In this document: positions 1 to 7,300 of the stretch, piece by piece
Position numbering within the stretch: the stretch's first letter is position 1
Layout: the number at the start of each line of letters is the position of its first letter
From: Bacteriovoracaceae bacterium UBA7317
GTDB lineage: Bacteria; Bdellovibrionota; Bacteriovoracia; Bacteriovoracales; Bacteriovoracaceae
Length of the DNA stretch: 15,708 bases
Direction of reading: 5' to 3'
Assembly: GCA_002474345.1 (NCBI GenBank)
Contig: DKQD01000194.1
Coordinates: 1-15,708 of the forward strand
Notes under the pieces: generated by a model
Seen by the model: only the letters and a program-made list of their open reading frames with translations
Told to the model about the DNA's origin: nothing
Database searches by the model: none
Made by a program: the position numbers and the translations under genes

Positions 1-189
1 ATCAAAACGAATACGATGACTGTTGTGATACTGACTATTCTTACATTGCGTATGTTGCGAAATAGGGACGCGCTGGTAGTCTTTTCAATTTCAATATTGA
101 GTTTTTTGGCAATATATTTGATTAATGAGCGATGTAGCTTTGATAAAAAAAGCGCTTTGTTTTTCCTAACCTTAAGAAGTTTTAAATGA
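1..189 (+). CDS. Possible C-terminal end of a membrane protein (partial, left edge)
   Basis: Frame 1 is open from the first base to a TGA at 187-189. It would encode about 62 residues that include a hydrophobic helix (ALVVFSISILSFLAIYLI) followed by a short basic tail. The TGA overlaps the ATG of the following DUF2207-type gene as ATGA, which would fit translational coupling. Against it, frame 3 also gives a plausible tail ending at base 62, one reverse frame is open across the same stretch, and the last 45 bases fall in a sequence repeated at 2160-2188. No family is recognised. Treat as a weak call. Confidence 0.3.
   Translation: MKTNTMTVVILTILTLRMLRNRDALVVFSISILSFLAIYLINERCSFDKKSALFFLTLRSFK
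144..172 (+). repeat. 29-bp direct repeat, copy 1
   Basis: This stretch matches 2160-2188 at 27 of 29 positions, with an exact 18-base core (ctttgtttttcctaacct at 155-172). It contains the short palindrome aaagcgcttt. The two copies bracket the degenerate DUF2207 gene almost exactly. It could be a family of intergenic elements, a weak AT-rich hairpin or terminator, or the trace of a duplication or insertion. Confidence 0.75.
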
Positions 190-2148
190 TAATTTATAAA
201 AATATATCAAGGAAAATTTTGAAATATGCAACAATAATTTTACTTTTTTCATTAAGTTTTAATTGCCAAGCACGAGAATTTTTTTGGCAAGATATAAAGG
301 TAAAAGCTTTTCTAAATAAAAAGGGTGAACTTGAAATTAAAGAAGAGTTAGTAGCTTTTTTCAAGGGCAATTTTGATAGTGTTACACGTTTTTTCCATTT
401 ACCAGGAAATAAGGATATAAGACTTAAAAAATTTGAAGTGTATAACCCTTCAAATGATTCATGGACTCTTTTAACTTATGGAGACCTTAGTAAAGTAAAC
501 CAATATATGATTTGGAATAAAGGGCAATACATTTAGCGCCCCTTCCCAGAGGAAAAAGAATTTGTCTATGAGGTAAAAAGATATCGAATATACTATATTT
601 TCGAAAGTGTTATTACCAAAATTGATTCTGATTATTATCTTAAGCATAATTTTGCTATCCATCCACCTTTCGATCGTAATACAAGTGGTCCTGGTTATCT
701 CGAAAGTTATTCAAAAACTCTAAAATTAAATGTTGAAATAAGTTTTCATGATGTGTGGGAAAACCCTTTAAAGGGAAAGGGTAGATACTTTTCTTATAAT
801 TTAAATGTTGATGATAAATTTGAACTTTCATTTTATTTAAAACCTGACATAATTAAAAAGCTAGGATTGGAGCAAGTCACTCCTGTAAAAAAGGGCCTCC
901 CTTATATAAAAAAATTTAGAGGGAAGTACTTATACTTAACCGGCTTATTCCTGTTTTTTATATTTATCTTCTCTATACATCGTTTCTTTTTGGATTTAAT
1001 TAATCATGAAGAAAAAATAAATAGATTCATTGAAGAAAAATTCAATGATGTCAATCCTAATTGGATTGAAAATAATCTTAAAATTTATCCGCCTGAGCTT
1101 GTCGCTTCAGTTTGGGACGGAAAAATTGATAAAAATGAAGTGATGGTTATTTTAACTAAACTTATTAGTAATAATAAAATAGATATTAAAGTAGAAAAGT
1201 CAAAAAGTTGGTTTAGAAGAAAAGTAATAACAATAATACCTTTGATACCTATTTCAGAATTTAAAGGCACAGAAGTTATTATAAAAGATTACTTTTTTAT
1301 AAATGGTGATGCTCCTGTAACTATAAATGAAATCAAAAGATACCATATTTTCAATTATAAAAAACCCATTTTAGAAGAATTAAATGAGAACATTGAGGAT
1401 TTGGCAAAATTACACCCCGAACTAAAAAATGAAAATATTTCAATTAATTACTACCTAAGGACTTTTTCCTTTTCTTTTGTTGCAGGCTTACTATTAATTT
1501 TAGGTTTGGCCTTGACTCATTCATTCCCACCTTTTTTTATTGATATTAAAATCTGGGTAATTCTATTCGCTATTTATTTGTATGGAAATAAATTAAAAGG
1601 AAATATAAGTTTATCCAAAAAAGTCTACAAGCGGTTTTTTTACATTGTTGCTATATATGGGTTTTTTATCCACCTATATTTTATTTTATTAAATACAGAA
1701 AACCATCTCTTTATTCCAGCTGCAGTGTTCGTCAAATTAACTATATTAAGTAGTATGTTCAATAAAGCTAAAAGTAAAAGTAGTAAAGAAAGAATTAAAA
1801 TTAGAAAAAAAATTGAACAAGCTAGGCACTTTCTAAAAAAAGAGGTTTCTAAAAAAGAACCATATTTTTCTAATGATATGACACCTTATTTATTGGCACT
1901 TGGATTAAAAAAAACAAATTACTAGATGGAATCATTTATATGGGATATCTTCAAAACAATTTCCAAAGGCAAAAAAAGGAAGTACAGAATCTTCTTCGAG
2001 TTCTGCTGGATTTTTATCCTCCTGGACTGGAGGAGGAGGAACATTTTCAAGACCTGGAGGAAATGAGGCTTGGAGAGAAATTTCTTGTATCTCAACTATA
2101 GTTATTAAATATACTGACCTCCACCAAAAACCTGGAAAATTAAAATGA
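186..2148 (+). pseudogene. Degenerate DUF2207-family membrane protein gene (amber stop plus frameshift)
   Basis: Three reading segments together form one DUF2207-like protein of about 650 residues. The first (186-536) has a signal peptide (hydrophobic ILLFSLSF, cleavage near CQA|RE) and the N-terminal beta domain typical of the family (GELEIKEEL, then a G-F-x-x-V-x-R-x-F pattern). The same frame continues without any stop other than the single TAG at 534-536. It runs through 537-1925 with a transmembrane helix (YLYLTGLFLFFIFIF), a cytoplasmic region with YPPELVASVWDGKID, several more membrane helices and the family-like ending YLLALGL. The frame then breaks at eight As (1907-1914). The next frame supplies the Ser-run and Gly-run tail usual for DUF2207 (SSSSSAGFLSSWTGGGG), ending at 2148. 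Removing one base in the A8 tract and changing the TAG would restore the gene. Function of the family is unknown. Separate expression from a GTG at 753 is possible but would lack the exported domain. The region is more AT-rich than its neighbours. Confidence 0.82.
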
Positions 2149-2159
2149 GTATTTAATTT

Positions 2160-2188
2160 TAAAAAAGGCACTTTGTTTTTCCTAACCT
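2160..2188 (+). repeat. 29-bp direct repeat, copy 2
   Basis: Second copy of the element at 144-172, differing at two positions. It begins 12 bases after the end of the reconstructed DUF2207 reading frame, so the pair flanks that gene closely on both sides. The rest of the stretch up to the tRNA (2189-2310) holds no gene that I can support. Confidence 0.75.
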
Positions 2189-2230
2189 ATTTTGAAAAAA
2201 AGCACGTTCAAAATTGTAAGTATTCAGTTC

Positions 2231-2307
2231 CCGAACCAGCAAAAGCTTTTATTTTGGGGCATTTTCAATGTATAGAGTGAGTAATTAGAAGAATTTATTT
2301 GGTTCGG
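2231..2307. repeat. 8-bp inverted repeat downstream of the tRNA gene
   Basis: ccgaacca (2231-2238) is the exact reverse complement of tggttcgg (2300-2307), with 61 bases between. The interval also contains the palindrome aaaagctttt (2241-2250). The right arm lies 3 bases beyond the encoded CCA end of tRNA-Val, so the transcript trailer could fold into a long hairpin. No T-run follows directly, so a terminator is not established. Confidence 0.4.
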
Positions 2308-2310
2308 TAA

Positions 2311-2387
2311 TGGTAGGAATGCCCAGATTCGAACTGGGGACCTCTACGATGTCAACGTAGCGCTCTAACCAACTGAGCTACACTCCT
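2311..2387 (-). tRNA. tRNA-Val (anticodon GAC), CCA encoded
   Basis: Read on the reverse strand, the 77-base sequence folds fully. The acceptor strand AGGAGTG pairs with CATTCCT (one G-T pair), and the D arm is GCTC/GAGC with the AGTTGGTTA loop. The anticodon stem is CTACG/CGTAG around loop TTGACAT, giving anticodon GAC (forward bases 2351-2353). The variable loop is AGGTC and the T arm is CCCAG-TTCGAAT-CTGGG. The discriminator is A, followed by an encoded CCA (2311-2313). GAC reads the Val codons GTC and GTT. It is a single gene, not part of a visible tRNA cluster. Confidence 0.97.
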
Positions 2388-2438
2388 CTAGATAGATTCG
2401 AGATCCAAAATCAAAAGTGAAATGATTTGTGGTAGAGA

Positions 2439-2467
2439 TTTATAGTCTTTGAAGGTTGAACTGTCAA
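2439..2467 (-). promoter_or_regulatory. Sigma-70 promoter of tRNA-Val
   Basis: On the reverse strand TTGACA (forward 2462-2467) is a perfect -35 hexamer. It is separated by exactly 17 bases from TATAAA (forward 2439-2444), a 5-of-6 match to the -10. Transcription would start roughly 45 bases before the mature tRNA 5' end. The following forward-strand ABC gene is divergent from it. Confidence 0.88.
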
Positions 2468-2594
2468 ATAGGTGGACCTTTTGGTGAAAAATAACGCCTC
2501 GAACACTCTTTATTTACGAAATAGAGCTAATTTTTGTCGTTTTTAGTGTAAAGGTGATTTGTCCGTGCACAATATATAAACTATATTGGACCTC

Positions 2595-4268
2595 ATGAAA
2601 CTAAGATTAGAAGACGGTCTTGGAAAAGTCCTCCTACAGCAATTTCTAAACTTCTGGCCCTATTACATCGGGGCCCTCGTCATGCTTTATTTGACTCATA
2701 GCATATCTAGTGAGTTACCTTTTATGGCCAAGGAGCTTGCAGACCTCGTCAAAGATAAAAGTGGCTCTATTGATACCTCACTTTTCTTTTGGGTTGCTTT
2801 GGGAATAATAACTTTTAGAACTTCTTCAAGGCTTTTGTTTTTCTACCCCGCCCGTGTTTTTGAAAAAAATATGAGGATGGATATTTTAAAGAGGATTGAA
2901 AACAGTGCTCCTCAAAGATACGGAAATTATTCTTCAGGACAATTATTTCAAGTCCTCTATACTGATATTGAGCAAATGAGGGCCTTCGTAGGCTTTGCAC
3001 TTCTTCAACTAGGAAATGTTACGTTTGCTATTTTGGTGTTGGTCCCCAAGATTTATCAATTTAGCCCAAACCTAGTTTGGGCGATTATTCCAATGCTTGT
3101 AAGCTCTCTTCTTTTTATCTTTTTTGTTGGAAAAACCAGGCATCATCATAGAAAAGCATTGGACTACCAGGGTGATGTTCAAAACTACATCATGGAAGTT
3201 TACGAGGGTAAAAAGACAATAAAGAACTATCACGCTGAGGAGAGCTTCTTAAGCCTCTTTAAAGATAAGTCATTTAAAGAACTCCTTTCATCTTACAAAG
3301 CTGGTGTCGCGATATCCTTTTCCGTTCCCTTGATACCTTTGGGTGTTGGTCTTTCTTTTATTTGGGGTTCCTACGTCATTTTTTCTGAAGGGCTTGGTGC
3401 CACTTCTTTAGTCCTTTTTTCTGGTTTTGCTTTTCTTTTTCTTGAACCTTTGCACTTCATTTCATGGATTGGGATTGTGTTTGTCAGCTCCTTTGCTGCA
3501 TGGGGAAGAATTGATGAGCTTTTGGTTGATTTGAAAAAAGAAACAGATGAAGAGGTTTTTCTTAAAAATGAAAACCCATCAGGAATAACTGAAGGAAAAC
3601 TTTGGGATGAAGGCACTTTCTCAGTCAAGTTTTGGGAAGAGAAATTATCTTTCAAGGTGGATCCCAATAAGTGGACGGCTCTTATAGGAAACACTGGTTG
3701 TGGTAAAAGCGTTGTGCTTTTTCAGGCGGCTCACATATTAAGAAATAAAGGTGAGAAAGTTTCTTTGGTTGCACAAAGCCCCTATATTTATAACGATACT
3801 TTGTTGGCGAATATTTTTCTTGGAAAAACACCCAATGAAAATGAATTAAAGGAAGGATACGACCTTTTAACTTTATTTGGTCTCGATTTTTTAGCGCCAA
3901 CAAGAGAAGAGCTTTTTAAGCTGAAAGTCGGCGAACATGGTAAAAGATTAAGCGGAGGGCAAGCGAAAAGGCTTTGTCTTGTAAGAAGCCTTCTAAGTGG
4001 TGCAGACTGGTTTATTTGGGACGACCCTTTTTCCTCAATCGATGTTTTGTTAGAAAAAGAAATTGTTGAAAAATTAAAAGAATTGGAGATTCTAAGAAAA
4101 AAGACTCTTATCCTTTCGACTCATAGAATCTCTACCGTGCGCTTTTGTGATGAGCTTCTCTTTTTTGAGAAAGAGACGGGAATTATTGAGGGTGGAGAAA
4201 CTGAAAGGCTTCTTCATTTAGGATCAAAAAGTAAAACATATGAATATTTCGAAAAACAAATGGTCTAA
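2595..4268 (+). CDS. ABC exporter half-transporter, permease fused to ATPase (subunit 1, Asp in place of catalytic Glu)
   Basis: An exporter-type ABC half-transporter of 558 residues in the inner membrane. The N-terminal ~300 residues carry the hydrophobic segments expected of a six-helix permease, and the nucleotide-binding domain follows. Walker A is GNTGCGKS (365-372, Lys371). The Q-loop lies in LVAQSPYIYNDTLLANI. The signature is a canonical LSGGQ (452-456) and the H-loop is STHR (His510). Walker B reads WFIWDDP, so the catalytic glutamate is replaced by Asp477, as in the degenerate member of heterodimeric exporters. A TTG at 2586 gives three more residues, but the ATG at 2595 is the better start; an in-frame TAA at 2577 rules out anything further upstream. 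The upstream SD is weak. The gene overlaps the next half-transporter by 29 bp, so the two are almost surely cotranscribed and partners. The substrate cannot be told from sequence. Confidence 0.93.
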   Translation: MKLRLEDGLGKVLLQQFLNFWPYYIGALVMLYLTHSISSELPFMAKELADLVKDKSGSIDTSLFFWVALGIITFRTSSRLLFFYPARVFEKNMRMDILKRIENSAPQRYGNYSSGQLFQVLYTDIEQMRAFVGFALLQLGNVTFAILVLVPKIYQFSPNLVWAIIPMLVSSLLFIFFVGKTRHHHRKALDYQGDVQNYIMEVYEGKKTIKNYHAEESFLSLFKDKSFKELLSSYKAGVAISFSVPLIPLGVGLSFIWGSYVIFSEGLGATSLVLFSGFAFLFLEPLHFISWIGIVFVSSFAAWGRIDELLVDLKKETDEEVFLKNENPSGITEGKLWDEGTFSVKFWEEKLSFKVDPNKWTALIGNTGCGKSVVLFQAAHILRNKGEKVSLVAQSPYIYNDTLLANIFLGKTPNENELKEGYDLLTLFGLDFLAPTREELFKLKVGEHGKRLSGGQAKRLCLVRSLLSGADWFIWDDPFSSIDVLLEKEIVEKLKELEILRKKTLILSTHRISTVRFCDELLFFEKETGIIEGGETERLLHLGSKSKTYEYFEKQMV

Positions 4269-6036
4269 ATTTTTTATTTTTAAGGCAGTTTATCCAGTCC
4301 TTGCTATTATCCTAGTATGCCTTGGGCTCTCTGCCTTTTTAGGAATGAGGATTCCTGAACTCCTCATTGATTTTCCTCGCCATTATGAGAACGAAGAACT
4401 CTTTTTTAAAACGATGAGTGAGTTTACTTTTTACCTCTTTGCTATTTACGGAACTAGGGCGGTTTACCAACTTTGTCTTAATAAATATATCAAACAGGTC
4501 ATTGCAGAGACGAGGAATACTGTCTTTGAAAAATGGCTCCTTCACGTTGAGACGAAGGGTGAGTCTCAGGCAGAAAGGGAATATCCCCAAGGTGAAATTA
4601 TTGCTCGAATAATGAGTGATACCCAGGCCATTAGGGAGCTTATTACCTCAGGTGCTTTGGCCATTTTCATTGATGTCTGCTTTGTTTTCTCCTTTCTTAT
4701 TAGCTTTGTAAGAATTAGCCAAATTACGGGAACCGCTCTAGTTATATGCGAGGTCGTGGCAAGTTTCGGTCTTATTTGGGGTGGAAAATATATGAGGAAT
4801 GTCTTCCATAGCGTCAGAAAAGCCAAGGGAGAAGTCGGACAAAGTGTGGCCAATGTGGTGGGTGGAGTTAAAGAGATGTACTACACTGATCATCAAAACT
4901 ATGCGAGTAAAACGAGCGAGTTTAGTTTTAACGACTTCCTTCAAAAGCAATTAAAGGCCAATGTCTGGGATGCTGGTTATTACTCTTTAGCAGAATCCCT
5001 TTATCCAGTTTTTCTTGCTATGGTTGTCGTTATCTTTCCATACTCTAAAATTACAGAAGCTGCTATCATTTTGGCCCTCGTGGAGTCTATTCAAAGGTCT
5101 ATTAACCCCATAAAAAGTATCGCTGGAAAAATTGCTAACATTCAAAGGGCAGCAACAGGAATTCATAGAATTGGTGAATTTACAGATGATCTGGAAAAAG
5201 GTCATGTTTCTCAGAGGGGAGGAAAGCTAGGTAAGGAAAGAAGCTTTAAGGCTCTTGGCGTGAATGTCCCCCATTTTAGTTATTCCAATGATCAATCAAG
5301 GAATGTGAATCAAGCTGAAGAAATTTTTTCTCTAAAAGAAATAAGCTTTAAGGCTCAAAGAGGAGAATTGATTGGTGTAGTTGGTTTGTCAGGGTCGGGA
5401 AAGTCAACCCTCCTTAATATTATTTCTGGGCATATTATTTTAAAAAAGGGCCACCTCTCTTTTGAGGGAGAGAAAAAAGAAGATGATCTTTTTTTAAGTG
5501 AAAATAATAAAGAACTTTTTTCTACCTATAGGGAACAAGTCGGAATTGTTTCTCAAGACTCCCATATTTTTTCCGCAAGCTTAAGATTCAATATTACCCT
5601 GACTGATTTAGGAAAAGAAGTTAACCCTATTGACTTTGATACTTTTTGGACATGGATTGAAGAAAAAATTCCTTACTTAAAAAGTTGGGGAATTGCACCA
5701 GAAGATGAAATAAGCCCCAAGTCCTTATCACTTGGACAAAACCAACTTATTTGCGCTATTAGATCTTGCTATCTGAAAAAGACCATCGTTCTTTTTGACG
5801 AAATTTCTTCTGGCCTAGATTCCCACCTGGAAAGTGCCTTAAGAGAAGTGATCCTTCTTATTCAAGGACAATCACTCACTTTTATTGTTGCCCATCGCCT
5901 TGAAACAATTATGGAAGCCGATACTATTTTAGTCTTAGAGGAAGGAAAACTAGTTTCTTCAGGCAAGCATTTTGAGCTCCTAAAAGATAGCCCAGTTTAC
6001 CAAGAATTCATTGAAGAAATGACGCTCTCACCTTGA
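4240..6036 (+). CDS. ABC exporter half-transporter, permease fused to ATPase (subunit 2, degenerate signature)
   Basis: A partner half-transporter of 598 residues. It has an N-terminal hydrophobic permease region (first helix near AVYPVLAIILVCLGLSAFLG) and a C-terminal ATPase domain. Walker A is GLSGSGKS (382-389, Lys388), with the Q-loop in VGIVSQDSHIFSASL. Walker B is VLFDE with the catalytic Glu521 intact, and the H-loop is VAHR (His552). The signature is degenerate: LSLGQ (496-500), with Leu where the first signature Gly should be. Its defect is complementary to that of the upstream subunit. In the heterodimer the site made by this Walker A/B and the partner's LSGGQ is intact, and the other is weakened twice. 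The ATG at 4240 lies inside the upstream gene, giving a 29-bp overlap and likely translational coupling. No clear SD is visible. Substrate unknown; multidrug, lipid or peptide export are all possible. Confidence 0.93.
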   Translation: MNISKNKWSKFFIFKAVYPVLAIILVCLGLSAFLGMRIPELLIDFPRHYENEELFFKTMSEFTFYLFAIYGTRAVYQLCLNKYIKQVIAETRNTVFEKWLLHVETKGESQAEREYPQGEIIARIMSDTQAIRELITSGALAIFIDVCFVFSFLISFVRISQITGTALVICEVVASFGLIWGGKYMRNVFHSVRKAKGEVGQSVANVVGGVKEMYYTDHQNYASKTSEFSFNDFLQKQLKANVWDAGYYSLAESLYPVFLAMVVVIFPYSKITEAAIILALVESIQRSINPIKSIAGKIANIQRAATGIHRIGEFTDDLEKGHVSQRGGKLGKERSFKALGVNVPHFSYSNDQSRNVNQAEEIFSLKEISFKAQRGELIGVVGLSGSGKSTLLNIISGHIILKKGHLSFEGEKKEDDLFLSENNKELFSTYREQVGIVSQDSHIFSASLRFNITLTDLGKEVNPIDFDTFWTWIEEKIPYLKSWGIAPEDEISPKSLSLGQNQLICAIRSCYLKKTIVLFDEISSGLDSHLESALREVILLIQGQSLTFIVAHRLETIMEADTILVLEEGKLVSSGKHFELLKDSPVYQEFIEEMTLSP

Positions 6037-6109
6037 TAGACCTTTCACAACATCGTTAAAATAAGACGATCCTTTAAATTATTAACACCTTTTTGCCATG
6101 GAGCTTAGT

Positions 6110-7186
6110 ATGCAAAGGTATTTAAAGACGTTTGGTAGAGTAACTCCTTCCTTTCTGTTTTTCACATTTTTGATCTTTCTTTGGTCTTGTCACAATGAAA
6201 ACAGTAATGCTTCAAATGGTCCTGTTAAAAAAGTTTCTGTTCAGGTGTCGGGAACTCCTTCTGTCGTTGCTGAGGTAAAAGGTATAAAAATCACGAATGC
6301 TGAACTTGAAAAGGGAATTGAAAGTGACCTTTTTGAGGCCAGGATGAAGGTTTATGAAATTCAAAGAGAGAGGTTGAAGGGTCTTATTTTAGAAAAGCTA
6401 ATGGAGAGTGACCCTAAGAAAATGGGGTTGAGTAACGATCAATATCTTGAAAAATATATTTTAAAAGGAAAAGGAAAACCAACAGAGTCCGATATAAAGG
6501 CCTTCATCAAAGAGAGGAATATTCCAGCGACTCAAGTTAATGATCATACAAAAGATAGGATAAAGAAATTTTTGGGCCATTTAAAGAAAAAGGAGTTAAT
6601 TGATGAATGGCTTGAAAGTAGTCAAAAAAGTGGACTTATCTCAGTTGTTTTACCTAAGCCAAAAAGGCCAGTTTTTAAACTTGAAACAGGAAAAGCTCCT
6701 TTTCAAGGAAATAAGGACGCTAAGGTAACCCTAGTTGAATTTTCAGACTTTCAATGTCCCTTTTGCGCCAAGGGTGCAACTCTCATAAAACAGATTAAGA
6801 AAAAGTATGGGGATAAAGTGAAAGTTGTGTTTAAAAACTTTCCCCTTCCTTTTCACAAGCATGCTCAAGTGGCAGCGGAAGCTTCACTTTGTGCCAATGA
6901 GCAGGGGCAAAAGCTCTTTTGGAAGCTTCATGATCACATGTTTGAAAATCAAAACCTCCTTAAGAAAGAGGACCTCATTAACTCAGCTGGGAAGTTAGGT
7001 CTCAAAAAAGGACCTTTTCAAAAGTGTTTAGAAGCTGGACGTTACACAGCACAAGTGAAGGCCGATATGGAAGATGGAAAAGCTGTGGGTGTAAGATCAA
7101 CACCGACCTTTTTTGTTAATGGAAAAATGGTGACTGGCGCTCAGCCGATTAAAGTGTTTACCGATTTAATTGATGAAGATTTATGA
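6110..7186 (+). CDS. Lipid-anchored DsbA-family thiol oxidoreductase with a SurA-N-like domain
   Basis: A periplasmic thioredoxin-fold protein of 358 residues, tethered as a lipoprotein. A hydrophobic stretch ends in the lipobox LWSC (Cys27). Residues ~55-190 resemble the N-terminal domain of SurA/PpiC-type chaperones (VAEVKGIKITNAELEKGI, helical and Lys/Glu-rich). The C-terminal DsbA-like domain carries the CPFC redox motif in FSDFQCPFCAKG (Cys216, Cys219) and the cis-proline loop VRSTPTFFVNG. The family forms, isomerises or reduces disulfides in exported proteins; which of these it does here is not readable. I chose ATG 6110 over ATG 6098 because GGAG (6100-6103) sits six bases before it, whereas 6098 has no SD. 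It follows the ABC pair after a 73-bp gap with no strong terminator, so cotranscription is possible. Confidence 0.9.
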   Translation: MQRYLKTFGRVTPSFLFFTFLIFLWSCHNENSNASNGPVKKVSVQVSGTPSVVAEVKGIKITNAELEKGIESDLFEARMKVYEIQRERLKGLILEKLMESDPKKMGLSNDQYLEKYILKGKGKPTESDIKAFIKERNIPATQVNDHTKDRIKKFLGHLKKKELIDEWLESSQKSGLISVVLPKPKRPVFKLETGKAPFQGNKDAKVTLVEFSDFQCPFCAKGATLIKQIKKKYGDKVKVVFKNFPLPFHKHAQVAAEASLCANEQGQKLFWKLHDHMFENQNLLKKEDLINSAGKLGLKKGPFQKCLEAGRYTAQVKADMEDGKAVGVRSTPTFFVNGKMVTGAQPIKVFTDLIDEDL

Positions 7187-7249
7187 TGGGTCAAGGGGTG
7201 GTCAATTCGAAAAAGAGTGGTAAACTTTGCGGTTTTTAATAGAATTGAG

Positions 7250-7280
7250 TAGAAAAAGGGTCTTAAAGTATCTTTTTCTA
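7250..7280 (+). repeat. 9-bp inverted repeat in the pyruvate kinase leader
   Basis: tagaaaaag (7250-7258) and ctttttcta (7272-7280) are perfect reverse complements with a 13-base loop. The hairpin lies between the DsbA-like gene and the SD of pyk (ggaag, 7291-7295). It is A/T-rich and lacks a following T-run, so it is either a weak terminator of the upstream gene or a leader structure. Confidence 0.45.
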
Positions 7281-7300
7281 ATTGAAAGAAGGAAGTTTTA

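Noticed and set aside
3..62. Alternative C-terminal reading frame (frame 3) and an open reverse frame at the left edge.
   Set aside because: Each is short and cut by the edge, and none shows a recognisable family, so the left edge cannot be settled from this sequence.
106..123. Sigma-54-like site (TTGGCA...TTGAT) upstream of the DUF2207 gene.
   Set aside because: The -12 element has GA instead of the essential GC, so it does not meet the consensus.
753..1925. Separate gene starting at GTG 753.
   Set aside because: The same frame is open upstream to the TAG at 534 and carries DUF2207 sequence, so the GTG is an internal valine rather than a natural start.
1932..2171. Reverse-strand ORF of 79 residues with a Pro-rich run.
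   Set aside because: It is the complement of the Gly-rich DUF2207 tail (GGGG on the forward strand reads as prolines on the reverse). It also runs into the direct repeat and has no SD.
2311..2330. tRNA-Val 3' end as an integration (att) site for the left segment.
   Set aside because: I searched by eye for a second copy of the tRNA 3' end to the left and found none, and no integrase gene is present.
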